A DNA stretch of 64,000 nt from Nelumbo lutea (GCA_022828595.1 JAKGHH010000005.1:63731655-63795654); one strand, 5' to 3'; shown: positions 24,979 to 37,117, numbered from the stretch's first letter. A program made the numbers and translations. The notes: generated from the letters alone by a model not told the origin.

Positions 24979-27270
24979 TTATTTCTGTTCATTATGTGTC
25001 TTGCCAAGAAGACATCTCTCAATTGCTTCATCACAAAGCTCAAGAGTCATCTCCATGTTCCCTTCTCCATAGTTTAGGTCCACAAAAATGTTGTATATTT
25101 CTCTATCTGGAACAAGACCTTCTTTCCTCATCTCTTCAAACAGTATCTTTGCCTCAGTAAATTTCCTCTTTTTATAGAGCCCCTTGATGAGTGCATTGTA
25201 AGAACTAGCTCTGAGGCTAAACCCTTTCTCAACCATTTCAGTGTGGAAGTAGCATGCCTCTTTCATGTTCCTGGCTCTACAATGCCCCTTTATTAATATG
25301 TTATAGGTGTCACTGTCAGGCATGATCTCTTGAGCACACATCCCTCTATAAATTTCAGTGGTTGCCTTCATATTATTTCCAACAGAGTACTGCTTCATAA
25401 GAGAATTATATGTGGTTGCATTTGGCTTTATACCCTTATCAAGCATCCAGTTTAGTAACCTCTTACCATCTTCTAGCATCCCCGACTTACAAAATCCATT
25501 CATAAGCACATTAAATGTCACAACTGTTGGTTGAAGCCCTTTATCCAGCATCTCACGGAGAAGCTCATGAGCTCGTACCATCTGTCCTAACTTGCAATAA
25601 GCATCCATTAGAGTGGTATAAGTAATGGTATCTGGATGAAGCCCTGCCATCTCCATGTCTTCCATGAGCTTAACTGCCTGCATGATATTTCCAGCCTTGC
25701 AAAGACCATTAACTAGTGAATTATATGTATAAATATTCAGCTTCAGGCCCTTTCCGCACATCTCATGGAGAAGTTCATTTGCAGTTTCCACCTCCCCGCG
25801 TTTACAGAGGCCATCAGCCAGTGTTGTGTAAGTTACAATATTGGGGGTCAGTCCCATCTGAACCATTTGATTGTGAAGAGTAAAAGCCTCTTTCATCTGA
25901 CCTGCCTTGCAATAACCATCAATAAGCGTGGTATAAGTAACTTCATCTGGATTCAATCCCTTACTGAGCATCTCATGGAAAAACTTTTCAGCTTCAATCA
26001 CCTTTCCACTTCGACAAAGCCCACAAATCAGAGCAGTATATGTTATAGTGTCAGGAATAAGTTTCTGGCTCCGCATTTCATTGGAAAGTCTATTTGCAGC
26101 AGGAAAATTCCCAGATTTGCAGAACCCATCAATAAGTGTCGTGTAGACGACATTATCTGGAACTATACCATGATTAATCATCTCCCTCAATACTCTCTCT
26201 GCTTCCACTACTTTATTGTTTCTACACAAATAAATGATTATGCTATTGTAGGTAAATGGGTTCGGCTTCAAACCTTTTGTGCCCATGTCTCTTATGAGCT
26301 CCAATGCACTTTGAAGCTCCCCAACATGACAATAGCCATCAACAACAGTACTGTAGCCTATAGCATCTGGCAAGCACCCCTTTGATTCCATTTGAAGGAG
26401 AAAGGAGTGAGCTTCCTTTACTTTCCCTAACCTACAGAGAGTATGAATTATAATATTGTATGATGCAGTATTCCAGCAAACACCAACCTCAGGATATTCA
26501 TTAAAAATCTTCAATGCTAAGTCAGCCCCGTTAGAGATGTTTGACAAACGAGAGAGTAGAAAATTACAGGAACCAACAGAGATAACCACCCCATAGTTCA
26601 ACATTTTGTCAAGCAGTTTCCTTGCCTCGTCAAACATGCCAATCTCTACAAGGACTTGAAAGAAAATGTCAAAGACGAGGGGATTGCAACCCCAGTCTTT
26701 ATAGGTGTAAATCAACCGTTCAACAAAATGACTAAATGAGAGACCGACATCAAGATTTGGCTTCGTCCAGAAGTCACTGATAAGTCCACGTGCCATCTTT
26801 GGCTTTTTGGAAGACACAGCAATCTGAACAACGATGCAACGGACTTCCAGCGACGGATCTTTACGCAAGCATGCCCAGTCGAAGAAATCAATAACCAATT
26901 TGCAATCGTTCTTGATTTTCATGAGTACCCAGATGATGTGATCAGACCTGAATTTGGATTCAAAGGATCTTAATATGCGGTGGAGGGGCTCGGAGCGGCG
27001 TTGCTTAATGGCGGTTGAAAGGTGAAGGACAAACTCGGAATCTCTAATAGTGGGTTTTTTCGGGGAATAATCGGGGAAAGGCCTGGTACCGGAGTAGACA
27101 ACGGAAGAAAAGTTGCGGCTCAAGCTCCCGAAGAAGAAGAAGAATGAAACGGCATTTTGAGAATAACCCAAGTGAGAAGAGTAAGGGACCTGAACCCGAA
27201 GATGCAAGGAGGAGAAAGCATACCTCTTCATGTCTGTGGGAGACCCATGATAAGAGAAAGAGAGTGGCAA
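24979..27270 (-). CDS. P-class pentatricopeptide repeat protein, mitochondrial type (At1g05670-like)
   Basis: This is a single uninterrupted frame of 763 residues without introns, typical of plant PPR genes. Residues 1 to about 60 are basic, Ser-rich and poor in acid, consistent with a mitochondrial presequence. From about residue 205 to 735 there are 15-16 tandem 35-residue repeats with the P-class pattern, for example VVYTTLIDGFCKSG, EVTYTTLIDGYCKAG and TITYTTLMDAYCKLG. There is no E, DYW or SMR domain, so it is not an editing-type PLS protein. P-class PPR proteins bind single-stranded organellar RNA to protect, splice or help translate it. The C-terminal wording (TFNVLMNGFCKSGMLEDG and KGHCRARNMKEA) matches Arabidopsis At1g05670 as I recall it. 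Start uncertainty: a second in-frame Met lies 13 codons in. Its RNA target cannot be read from the sequence. Confidence 0.93.
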   Translation of the reverse strand: MPLSFSYHGSPTDMKRYAFSSLHLRVQVPYSSHLGYSQNAVSFFFFFGSLSRNFSSVVYSGTRPFPDYSPKKPTIRDSEFVLHLSTAIKQRRSEPLHRILRSFESKFRSDHIIWVLMKIKNDCKLVIDFFDWACLRKDPSLEVRCIVVQIAVSSKKPKMARGLISDFWTKPNLDVGLSFSHFVERLIYTYKDWGCNPLVFDIFFQVLVEIGMFDEARKLLDKMLNYGVVISVGSCNFLLSRLSNISNGADLALKIFNEYPEVGVCWNTASYNIIIHTLCRLGKVKEAHSFLLQMESKGCLPDAIGYSTVVDGYCHVGELQSALELIRDMGTKGLKPNPFTYNSIIIYLCRNNKVVEAERVLREMINHGIVPDNVVYTTLIDGFCKSGNFPAANRLSNEMRSQKLIPDTITYTALICGLCRSGKVIEAEKFFHEMLSKGLNPDEVTYTTLIDGYCKAGQMKEAFTLHNQMVQMGLTPNIVTYTTLADGLCKRGEVETANELLHEMCGKGLKLNIYTYNSLVNGLCKAGNIMQAVKLMEDMEMAGLHPDTITYTTLMDAYCKLGQMVRAHELLREMLDKGLQPTVVTFNVLMNGFCKSGMLEDGKRLLNWMLDKGIKPNATTYNSLMKQYSVGNNMKATTEIYRGMCAQEIMPDSDTYNILIKGHCRARNMKEACYFHTEMVEKGFSLRASSYNALIKGLYKKRKFTEAKILFEEMRKEGLVPDREIYNIFVDLNYGEGNMEMTLELCDEAIERCLLGKTHNEQK

Positions 27271-27828
27271 GCTCGTTCATGCAGTCGCTCTCCATTTAGG
27301 ACACAAGAATTTCATGGTTTCGTAGGATTCTGCTCGCTGGATCTTTGATAAAATGTCGCAGAGGCTCGTCACGGGCTCGGTGCGCCGTCTATTAGGCCCA
27401 CTAGAGGTAGGAGTCAGAGACCGGCATGGACCTCGTTGGGTGAGTAGGCATGGCCGCATAGTTTTGTCAACTCAACGTCTCAACCACAAATGGTAGGATG
27501 TGCATGTGCATGTGAGGCGCCTGTGTGAGGAACAGATCCGGTCTCACCACGAATGTAGACTCAGGATGTCTCTAAATTTAATTTACGATGAATATCTCAT
27601 CAACGGTTTGCGTTGCCCAAAATGGGGGCTCAAATCTCAATGGATTATAATTGCTACATGTTAGTCAATTATTAGTTGCCTTGCTCAAACGAGTCAGTTT
27701 GTGAAGAGTACCGCAAAAATAGAAAAAATTAATGTTGTATATAAGGTTTTATACTGAACATTTTTGTATTTACACTTCCAAATGGGCCTGGATTGATTGA
27801 TTAAACAATGAGTGCTGATTCGTTGGTG
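27271..27828. other. PPR promoter side and intergenic sequence
   Basis: The first 200 bp upstream of the PPR start are richer in GC than the surroundings and probably contain its promoter and leader. I see no second gene on the plus strand. Confidence 0.35.
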
Positions 27829-27838
27829 TATTAGCTAT

Positions 27839-28352
27839 GGTGGTTTGGTTAATCGAATTATGGACTTTTTTGCAAATTGAATCAGTTTTATTGGTTTTTC
27901 AATTTCTTAAAATTAAAACTGAACCAGTTAATTGGTCTACTGGTTTTGGTTTTTGACCGATTCGGTTCTTTAGTTTTTGGTTTTTTATATTATATAAATA
28001 TATGTATAATATTATATTATAAATAATAAATGATATATAATATTTTTGTAAATAGATCATTATAAATATAATATAAGTAGATATTTATATATAATTCATA
28101 TATATTTATATATAATATATAGAAAATATGTGACATATATTTAAAATATACATATAAATATATATATTGTGTCGGTTTGGTTAACCATCGGTTTTTTCTA
28201 AGGGTAACTGAAAAACTGAACTGGTCCTTCAGTTTTTTAAAAATACCAAACCGAAAACCGAATTGATCGGTTTGATTAACCGCATTTCCTGATTCGGTTT
28301 TCTTAATTCAGTTTGGTTTTTCATTTTTTTGGTTTTTCATGGACACCCCTAA
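27839..28352. mobile_element. 514-bp MULE-like element with a perfect 10-bp target duplication
   Basis: TATTAGCTAT occurs exactly at 27829-27838 and 28353-28362. Between them lies an AT-rich core flanked by GGTTTGGTTAATCG-type and CGGTTTGGTTAACC-type sequence. The right end finishes GGACACCCCTAA. Target duplications of 9-10 bp fit Mutator-like elements. No transposase frame is present. Confidence 0.6.
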
Positions 28353-28362
28353 TATTAGCTAT

Positions 28363-28808
28363 TTTATTCCAGCATTGACATGGAATGGATCTCGCAGCAA
28401 ACACTTTGGGAACAAAAAGGGTCAAGGGGAAGTTACCAAAAAAAAATTGGGCCTGGATTGAACTGCTCAGGGTTGTGTTTGAACTAGATCAGATAGCCTA
28501 ATGTGGTCTTATTCCAATCTATTCATATTTATGCATGTTTTATATGTACTAGAGTAAGAGTATGTGGATAAGTATCTGTATTAATTATGCATGAAATGTG
28601 GTATTTGAATTTAGGTTTTATGACCTGCAAGAAATTCAATGCAAGTATGTGGATAATCTTCTAGCCTGTTATGTATTTCAAACTGTGAGAGAAACTTTTT
28701 CTACTTCTAATGTTTGTATATAAGCTAACCCACTTTGGATAATTCTCTATTGTATCCTTCTATGTTAATGAGATTATTAATTTAAAATCAAAATAAACTT
28801 TTTTCCAA
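28363..28808. other. Intergenic, nothing recognised
   Basis: This is AT-rich sequence between two mobile elements with no coding or RNA gene signal. Confidence 0.4.
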
Positions 28809-29094
28809 TCTCAAAGAACTATTTAACTTAAAAGCTTAAGTTGTTAGGCCAGGTCCTAGATAGGTTTTCATTCTCTAATGCATTCACTCGCATGAAAGTC
28901 TATGGACTTGGAGTGTGGACAATTACAAGTCCATTCACACTTTATGCTTAAATATAATTAATTATAATGGAGGAACAAGGATCAAACACTAGACCACATG
29001 GTCAAACAAGCTCTCATACCATCTCAAAGAAATGTTCAACCTAAAAGTTTAAGATGTTAGGTGAGGTCCCTTAATAGGTTTTTATTCTTTAACA
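28809..29094 (-). mobile_element. TRIM-like miniature LTR retroelement
   Basis: Two direct repeats of 73-74 bp lie at 28809-28882 and 29022-29094. On the minus strand each starts TG and ends CTTTGAGA. Directly after the upstream repeat, at 29021-29010, the minus strand reads TGGTATGAGAGC, which is 11 of 12 bases of the usual initiator-Met tRNA primer-binding sequence. The interior is only about 127 bp and non-coding. This is the layout of terminal-repeat retrotransposons in miniature, though smaller than typical TRIMs. The polypurine tract is weak. Confidence 0.6.
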
Positions 29095-30500
29095 CTTTAA
29101 ATCATGAATAAATACCCATCCTTTGAAAAATTAACTGCACCTTAAATTTGTTATGACGCTATTCTTATATTGACCTAGATAAATTTTTGCCCTCAATTCT
29201 ATTTGACAATCACTTGTCATTAACTATGATCTAAACTTTTAACTGACACAAAATTTGTAATTTTTGTCTCATTTTGCACTAATTGTATAAATTTTGCATC
29301 TAGATGCAAAATTTGCACCCTAATTTGATTTTCACCCATATAGAGAGAGGATCACCTCTTTTTGCTTCCTACCTTACATTACTCCCAAATAACCAATCAT
29401 AAATTTCCATTCTCTTTCATTTAAAGTAGAGGCCACATTATTTGACTTCCCATTTTATTTCAAACAAGCAAATTAACAAAGTCTGGAAGCAAAAGTAAAC
29501 TAGAATTTGAACTCAACTCATTTTGACTCCCCTCATCCCATGCATTTATGCCAGTGCTAATGAAATTCACACTATAAACAAACTAAGCTTGAGGTTGTCA
29601 TTTTTTTCTTATAAGTTTGCAAAAAAAAAAATCACTAATTAATGATTAATTGGTTAACTAATTAATTGTAAAATGAATGAATAAAGTATTGTTCATTAAT
29701 AATTAATGAATAATAAAATATAAAATAATAAAAATATTACTAATTACCTAATTAATTAGTACGAATTAAAGTGTTAATTAATTAATAATTATTCAATAAT
29801 TAACAAAAAAATAGTTAATAATTAATTAATTAATTAATTGATGAATAATTAAATAATCATTTTAGTACTAGCTTACATAATAAATAAATAATAATAGCAT
29901 TAATTAAATAAAAGCAATTATTAATACAAAATATAAATTATTTATTAATTCATAATAAATATTAACTAATTAATAATTAATTAATTATCTAAAAATAAAA
30001 AATATTTCTTAATTAATGATAAAATTAATGAATATCCAATTAATAATGAAAAATATTACTAAATACCTAATTAGTTAATAAAGTAATAATTGTTATCAGG
30101 GTTGATTTTCCCACTATTTTTTCTTTTGTAATCAAACAAGGGAAATTTTTCCTGTTTTTCCTTTTTCATCCCATCCCATCCCACTAAAATGTTCCCTCAA
30201 ACCAAACACAACCATGTGAAAGATGAATTTAAAACACGGGTTGTTATAGGCGGTGGACGAGACCTGAAAAACCTCACCATGAGCCTTTCACCAACGGGAA
30301 AACAAAAAAAACAAAGAAAAACAAAAAACAAAGACAACCTAAAGGGCTGAAAATATAATGAAAATTTCTCATTCACCTTTTTCTGTGATACAAATCGATG
30401 GATAAGCAAAAACAACCTACACAGCTCAACAAGATAAATACTGATCTAACACATATGTTGTATATCGACTACAGTTTCCTATATCAATATCAACTGTATA
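29095..30500. other. Very AT-rich intergenic sequence with TTAATTAAT tracts
   Basis: From about 29.63 to 30.09 kb the sequence is nearly all A and T, with repeated TTAATTAATT motifs that could pair with themselves. No gene is supported. Confidence 0.5.
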
Positions 30501-30505
30501 AAGAT

Positions 30506-30700
30506 CAAGCCCATCATTAATATCCACTAATAATTTTTTATATATATAATAAATGATCCCATGATGATGAAAGTGCCAAGTCTTGTACATAAACCTCCCC
30601 CCCCCCAACCCATCATTAATATCCAGTAATAGTTTTTTCTTTTTTTTGTAATAAATGATCTCATGATGATGAAAGTGCCAGGTCTTGTACATAAAAGAAT
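30506..30700 (+). repeat. 98-bp tandem duplication
   Basis: A segment beginning CCCATCATTAATATCCA and ending GTCTTGTACATAAA occurs twice, about 98 bp apart (near 30512 and 30610). A C-run sits at the junction. Confidence 0.75.
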
Positions 30701-30913
30701 TCCCCCTCACCCATTGGAGTTCTTATTTATGAGTATGAATTTTGTTTTAAGAATGAACAAGTTTAAGGGAGATCACATTTTATGTCACAATAGTCACAAT
30801 CTGGAGACCTCAATAAAATGAGTTTGGATCTGCTCCTCATAGAGCGCGCATTTGGTAGTACATCTGGAACATCTCTGTGTTTGTGAATTTTTATTCATGG
30901 AAGATGTTTCAGA

Positions 30914-31128
30914 CAAGGTTCAAAGTATCGGTATGTTCTTATGTATCAATAGAGGCGTGTATAGTAAACAGGTGTATTAGGACCTGTTTTATTTTAAAAA
31001 AGAGGCATATCGATAAATTTTTCATACATATTTTTTATTAAAAAAATAAGGGTCCCTAAACACTATTGCGACCCTAAAGATACGATATGATAGGTATGGG
31101 GCATATCATATCGGATTTTTGAACCTTG
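30914..31128. mobile_element. Palindromic MITE, AAGGTTCAAA family
   Basis: The left end is CAAGGTTCAAAGTATCGGTA and the right end TCGGATTTTTGAACCTTG, about 215 bp apart. It shares GCATATC and GATACGATA motifs with the other copies. Confidence 0.65.
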
Positions 31129-31325
31129 CTTCCATATGGATCAGTGTGAGACGCACTCTGTAAGGAGTAAATCCAATTTCTAATAAAATGTGAGAAAAGA
31201 CAAAACATCACATCAACAATTTTTTTGCTTTAAAACACTTTTATGTTCACATTTCATTGGGGGTTGAATGCCAACACCACAGTCACAGGAAATCTTTTCT
31301 CAATTTAAGGAGAACTAGGGGGGAC

Positions 31326-32900
31326 TCATGTAATGCACGGGATTTGTTATGAAAAAGTGAAATAAAATAATGTAGCAAAATAATAGACTTTATTAATGTA
31401 ATCAAAATAAATTAAAAATAAAAATACCTTTTTTACCCCTAATAAAACACTAATGCCCACTCTCTTTTTCACTATTTGGTCAATTTTGTTTTTTTTTTTA
31501 TACAAAAAATGTGTTAGGGGTACTTTTGAAATAAACAATCATGGATCCATAACCCTTGAACATTTTCCACTTAGTTTAAGGGCACTTCTGGAATAAACAA
31601 CCATGGGTCCATGCCTTTGGACATTTTCCCCTTAGCTTAGGTGATCATGATACTATTTTCAAATGGAAAATCAAATAATTATTAATAAAAGTTTCATTAA
31701 GTAAATAGGTTACAAACTATAAGGTGTGTTTTAGTAAGGTGCAAACTATAGGGTAGGTTTAAGTAAATCTATGAAACTATATTTGTTAAGAAAAAGTAAA
31801 ATAAAATAATGTAGCAAAAGCAATAAACTTCACTAATATATTAGTGTAACTAATGTAACAAAACAATAGACTTTATTGATGTAAACAAAATAAAATAAAA
31901 ATACCATTTTTGCCCCTAGTAAAACACTAATGCACACTCTATTTTTCTCTATTTGGTCAACTTTGTTTTCTATACAACAATGTTAGGGGTACTTTTGGAA
32001 TAATACTCTAGTTTTCACTATGTTTTATTAATAAATATAATATTTTAATAAATGCTGTTAATTAATTAATAATATAGTAATTACTAAAAATGATGTATTT
32101 ATTAAAAACACAGTAATTATTAAAAATATAGTATTTACTAAAATACTATATTTATTGAAAATATGGTATTTGTTAAAATTCTGTAATTATTAAAAATATT
32201 GTTTTGAATAATACAATATTTTAATAAAGTACTACCGATTAATTAATAATACTGTAATTATTCAAAATATTGTATTTATTAAATAGTTATTAATAAAAGT
32301 TTCATTAAGTAAATAGGTGCAAACTATAATGTGTGTTTTAGTAAAATGCAAACTATAGGGTAGGTTTAAGTAAATCTATGAAACTATATTTGTTAAGAAA
32401 AAGTGAAATAAGATAATGTAGCAAAAGCAATAGACTTCACTAATATATTAGTGTAACTAATGTAACAAAACAAAAACTTTATTGACGTAATCAAAATAAA
32501 CTAAAAATAAAAATACCATTTTTGCCCCTAATAAAACACTAATGCACACTCTATTTTTTCTCTATTTGGTCAACTTTGTTTTCTATACAACAATGCTAGG
32601 GGTACTTTTGGAATAATACTATAGTTTTCACTATGTTTTATTAACAAATACAATATTTTAATAAATACTGTTAATTAACTAATAATACAGTAATTACTAA
32701 AAATGATGTATTTATTAAAAACACAGTAATTATTAAAAATATGGTATTTACTAAAATACTATATTTATTGAAAATATGGTATTTGTTAAATTTCTGTAAT
32801 TATTAAAAATATTGTTTTGAATAATACTATATTTTAATAAATACTATTAATTAAATAAATACCACAATTATTAATAAATACTGTTAATAAATTAATAAAT
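31326..32900 (+). repeat. Tandem array: two 608-bp units plus a partial copy
   Basis: Unit 1 (about 31677-32284) and unit 2 (about 32285-32900) align over their whole length with an offset of 607-612 bp. Shared landmarks include GTGTAACTAATGTAAC, TTTTTGCCCCTA and ATTTGGTCAACTTTG. A third, more diverged partial copy covers 31326-31640 and opens with a GTAATGCACGGGAT motif. A dispersed relative lies at 55959-56440. The core encodes nothing recognisable. Confidence 0.75.
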
Positions 32901-33905
32901 ACATTATTTTTGTAAAATACTATAATTAATAATGTATTTTAAAAATACATTATTAATGCTGTTAATTATTAAAATACTATAATTATTAAAAATACTATTA
33001 AATTGGAAACCCAATATCCAATATTGTAATTGTCATCCACATGGATAACCCAATATCCAAAGGGTATACTAAGTGTCAGCCACATGAATAACCCAATATC
33101 CAATAATTTACAATGAAAACTATTGAAAATACAAAATGTTATTTTCAATAATTATTTATTACGAAACGTAGACTAATTTATCTTTTATTTTCCAAAATGT
33201 ATTTTTATGAAAATTTTAGAAAATTTATTTAATATTTTAATTTATTCTTAAAAAAATTATTAAGTTATTCTTAAAATTTATTTAATTTTCCAGATGTAGA
33301 CTAATTGATTTTTTATTTTCCAAAATGTATTTTTATGAAAATTTTAGAAAACTTATTTAATTTTTTAAGTTATTCCTAAATAAAATTATTACACTAATTA
33401 TCTATTATTTTCCAATATAAATTAATCAATCATTTCCTTTTCTAAACTTATACTAATTTATCTTAGTAATAGAAATAATTATTTTAATTATTGGTTGAAA
33501 TAAATAATTTGATTAATAATTGCAAAAAAAATATTTTTCAGTAACTTACAATGTAAACTACACAAAATTTCAATAATTTTTCAGAATTGTACAAATCTAA
33601 TAAATTTTACTAAATTTTCCAAATTTTTGAAAAGTACAACGATTTATATTTTATCTTCCAAAATGTAATTTTCTATAAAAAATCAGAAATGTAATTATTT
33701 CCAAAAGTACACTGATAAATAATAAATTTTGAAAAGTATACTAAATTTTGAAAATTAATTTGTTCTAATTTTTCCTAATTTTCGCTATTAATTGCAAAAA
33801 AATAATTTTGAATTATTATTTGTATTATATTATAATATATTATTTGTATAATATTCAATTATTATTATTATTGTTATTATTATTAATAATAAAATGAGTA
33901 AAAAT
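32901..33905. other. AT-rich intergenic sequence with short direct repeats
   Basis: Two stretches near 33183 and 33299 share TTTATTTTCCAAAATGTATT followed by TTTATGAAAATTTTAGAAAA. Near 33.01-33.10 kb, GGATAACCCAATATCCAA-type wording recurs three times. A run of ATT trinucleotides lies at about 33857-33890. No gene is supported. Confidence 0.45.
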
Positions 33906-33907
33906 CA

Positions 33908-34002
33908 ACCTGTGTATTGCACGGATTACTAACATATTGAGTAACCCGTGTATTACATGTGTTGCTAACATATTAAGCAACCTGTGTATTACACGGTTCG
34001 GG
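33908..34002 (+). repeat. 36-bp tandem repeat with CCGTGTATT..CACGG motif
   Basis: Units start near 33908, 33944 and 33980 with AACCTGTGTATTGCACGG-like wording and share CTAACATATT. The last unit is partial. Confidence 0.7.
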
Positions 34003-34054
34003 TGTAAAAGGTCCGAGTGGTTATTCAAAAGCAGGTTGAGAAAACTCGTTTTCT

Positions 34055-34220
34055 TTATCGGGTTGGGAATTAGGGAGGGGGAGGGAATGACCATTGCCTT
34101 AAATGGGGGATCCACCAAGAATGAAAATGGAATTTCGATTCACACAGCGAGCAGTTGGAATCAGAATGACCCATTTCGATTTTGATTCCAGACCCCTATT
34201 CCTGCAAACAAAACAGGCCC
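34055..34220. mobile_element. Tourist-like MITE, copy 2 (5'-truncated)
   Basis: The interior GGGAGGGGGAGGGAATGACC and the right end AACAAAACAGGCCC followed by TAA match the family member at 3.1 kb. The left end is missing. Confidence 0.6.
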
Positions 34221-34413
34221 TAAATCCACTCATTCAAATGTCTTGTCACAAGTTTCCCCAATGTTAAATAGAGTAAATTAATAGGAAAACAAATAGGGAG
34301 ACTGGTTGAGGCAGTGAGGCGCCTCCTAATTTTGATTACAGAGGTGGCCCCTTTCAACCATGAAAGTCCATATTGAGAAAATTATTTTCTTACGTCCCCT
34401 CTCTTTAAAATCA

Positions 34414-34717
34414 ATGATGTCTATTTGGTTCATAGTTGGAACTGGAATCGAAATCTTTCGGAATCGGAATTGGAATGGTCCACTCCCATAATCTGTTTGG
34501 TTCAGACAGGAATGAGAATGAGAATTAAATCAATTAATAGAAATATGATTTCATTTCTAAGGGAGGGGCAAAGAATGGCCATTTCCTCAAATGAAAGAAT
34601 ATCATTCCAGCAGGAATGAAAATAGATTTTTGATTCCACCCAATTAAACAGTTAGAATTAGAATAATCCATTCTAATTCCAATTCCAGACCCCTATTCCT
34701 GTAAATCAAACGAGGCC
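34414..34717. mobile_element. Tourist-like MITE, copy 3
   Basis: The left end is GTCTATTTGGTTCATAGTTG and the right end AAATCAAACGAGGCC, followed by TAA. The interior again carries GGAATCGG/GAATGGTC motifs, in the same orientation as copy 2. Confidence 0.65.
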
Positions 34718-34720
34718 TAA

Positions 34721-35485
34721 GAATGTTTCTGTTTTACACACACTTAACATCTCAAGATACCTTAAAACCGTGGAAATAGATTTCCAGTACCGGTTAAGAG
34801 GAAGACATACATATATTGGACTGGGGAGGAAATACTCATTATTTAAGGTATAACGAGTGCAATAAGATAAAAGATAGACATATGTTGGTCCACATGTAAA
34901 AACTGAGAAAATGATGATTAATACAAGATCTGCTTGATGATGTCAGACTCCCTAACCTGGGCTCAGGAAATCATTTCCCTTGGGTCAATCCATTTATGGA
35001 ATAGTGCTGTACTCAGTGGAGCTAATTTTGTTCTAGGCCCATTTAAAGAATGAGTGTAGTTGATAATGGACAAAAGAATGGTGTTGGGCATGGCCCATCT
35101 AAACTCAAAATTTGTGAGCTTCAGACTATGTTGAAACGGATCAGTTACAGTTAAAAAACTTGAATTCCACTGTAGACCTATAAACATACAAAGTATCAAA
35201 TACCCCCATTCTATGCATCAATTTCCCTCTGAATTGGCATCAATTCCGAACTCAACTGTACTTTGGGCCTAAAAATTGTAATCTGGGCTGAATCGTCGTT
35301 CTTCCATTAAAAAAAAGAGTGCTTTGAACACTCTAGCTATCTAGGGTAGTACGTAGTGCTTTGAGCATTCCATCTAGTGAAAAAAAAAAAGCAATATAGA
35401 TTGCACCAATTCACCAAATCTAGATTAAGGTTTAGGGATGGGATTATTTTTATCTTTTCGAAATTCATATGACCACTGATTAGGG
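34721..35485. other. Intergenic, nothing recognised
   Basis: Short open frames have no recognisable motif. A GTGCTTTGAACA/GTGCTTTGAGCA pair near 35.32-35.36 kb is a small local repeat. Confidence 0.35.
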
Positions 35486-35487
35486 AT

Positions 35488-35835
35488 AGGGTGTCAATGG
35501 ACCAATTTGAGTTGGACCAGTCCAAATCAAAACCAATTTGGATGGAATGGATAGGTCAATATTACAAATGGATTGGACCAGGTCCATCTGTAATAGATTT
35601 ATATTGGATTGAGTTAGATTGCACCAATACCCAGTTTATTAATAAAAGATAAGAATATAGGTGTCAATGGACCAAGTTTGTATTAGAACAAATCTAAATT
35701 AAAACCAGTTTGAATAAATTGAATACTCCAAACGTTGGAACTTAACCGGCCCAAAATGGTCCAAAGTATATATTCATCGGATTGGGTTGGATCTGTTCCA
35801 TTTGTAAATGAATTCATATTGGACCAAACCATACA
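35488..35835. repeat. GGTGTCAATGGAC-type element with internal direct repeat, copy 1
   Basis: GTGTCAATGGACCAA occurs at both about 35489 and 35661, each followed by similar GGATTGG-rich sequence. AAGATAAGAATATAG precedes the second. A relative with clear inverted ends lies at 38704-39027. Confidence 0.5.
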
Positions 35836-37083
35836 GAGTCAAATCAAAAGTGTGTAGGCCCCAATATTCCATACAGAGTCAAATCACAACTCTACAGCCC
35901 CCTACCACGTATCAAGATTCAGGAGTCAAGGAAAACCCACCCCATTCCTATCCCTGGTTAACCTAGGTTTGGACTTTGGATTGTCTTCTTAAATTGTAGG
36001 CTAGGCTTGGGCTTCAGGGCTTGAACTACCCCTTTTGATGGATTTCAACTTGCATGTTTCGGACTGTCGGACATATGATATGATCACCGCCCGATCGCCA
36101 GAAAGACTCGTGCCGGCGGCAGAGACCTTCGACAAAAAACACTATTCTTGTAGTCTTTGGATATATTTATAGTTGTACTCTTCACTATGAATAGACTCTA
36201 AGACTGTCCAATCTCCTCGACTACCCATTTCTTTGTTTGAGCCGTTCTTATTCCAAACTATTTTTCTCTTCTTTATGACCTCACATGGTTTCTTATTATT
36301 TAATTCAGCAAGTTCTATTTATTCCCCATGTCACTTGTCCTTGCAACTTCAATGGAGTGTAATCAAATTAATCTGATGCAGTCATGTGCTTACCAATTCA
36401 CTGTTAAGACATGCTTTGATTATTTATTTATATTATCAATTCGAAGTTAAGGTAAGTTCCTATTAATTCACCCTTCGCCCTGTCCACCTTACAAGAGCAA
36501 GGGATTATAAATAATTCAGGGGCGTTAAATCTTGGACCGTCCGACAAACCCATCATTTGTTTTTTCAATGTCTAAGCTGCCTAATTCCAAATTTCAAATG
36601 GGTTTAATTCTAATTTTAAATTTTTGTGGGTTTCGCCTTTTTTTCCCCCAAATCCAACTAGGATGGGCCCACCGCAGACCCAACCGGATCCCATTTCCAA
36701 AATGGAACCCTAGGTTTGGGTTGGGCTTTCCTGAACTACCCGACCCAGTTTCTTGACATGAACTAATAATATCTTTACAATGATAATGGTCAAGGCCCAT
36801 TAACCAAGTCTTCCAATAATATTCCCATCCTTTTCTCTTTCACATAATATATAGCCAGAGACAGCATTACATTACAAGTTACAACGAGTGACCATGGATA
36901 AACTAAAACAATTAATAACTTGGTCTAGAGCTAGCTTATCAAACTTTCAATGCAACACGTCATGGAAGCATCCAATTTGATCAATAGGAAAGGAAGTGAG
37001 GTTCTTTTACAGAAGATGTTGAAATTTATTATTAGGGTTTTTCTTTAGCTTTTCTAAGGAGGGTGTGCATGACAGCTGAAAGT

Positions 37084-37117
<34 letters not shown>

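Noticed and set aside
25765..26385. 206-codon plus-strand frame
   Set aside because: It is an antisense shadow of the PPR repeats, with no independent signal.
29600..33900. Possible centromere-like or scaffold-attachment AT region
   Set aside because: High AT content alone is not evidence. No satellite array or binding signature is visible.
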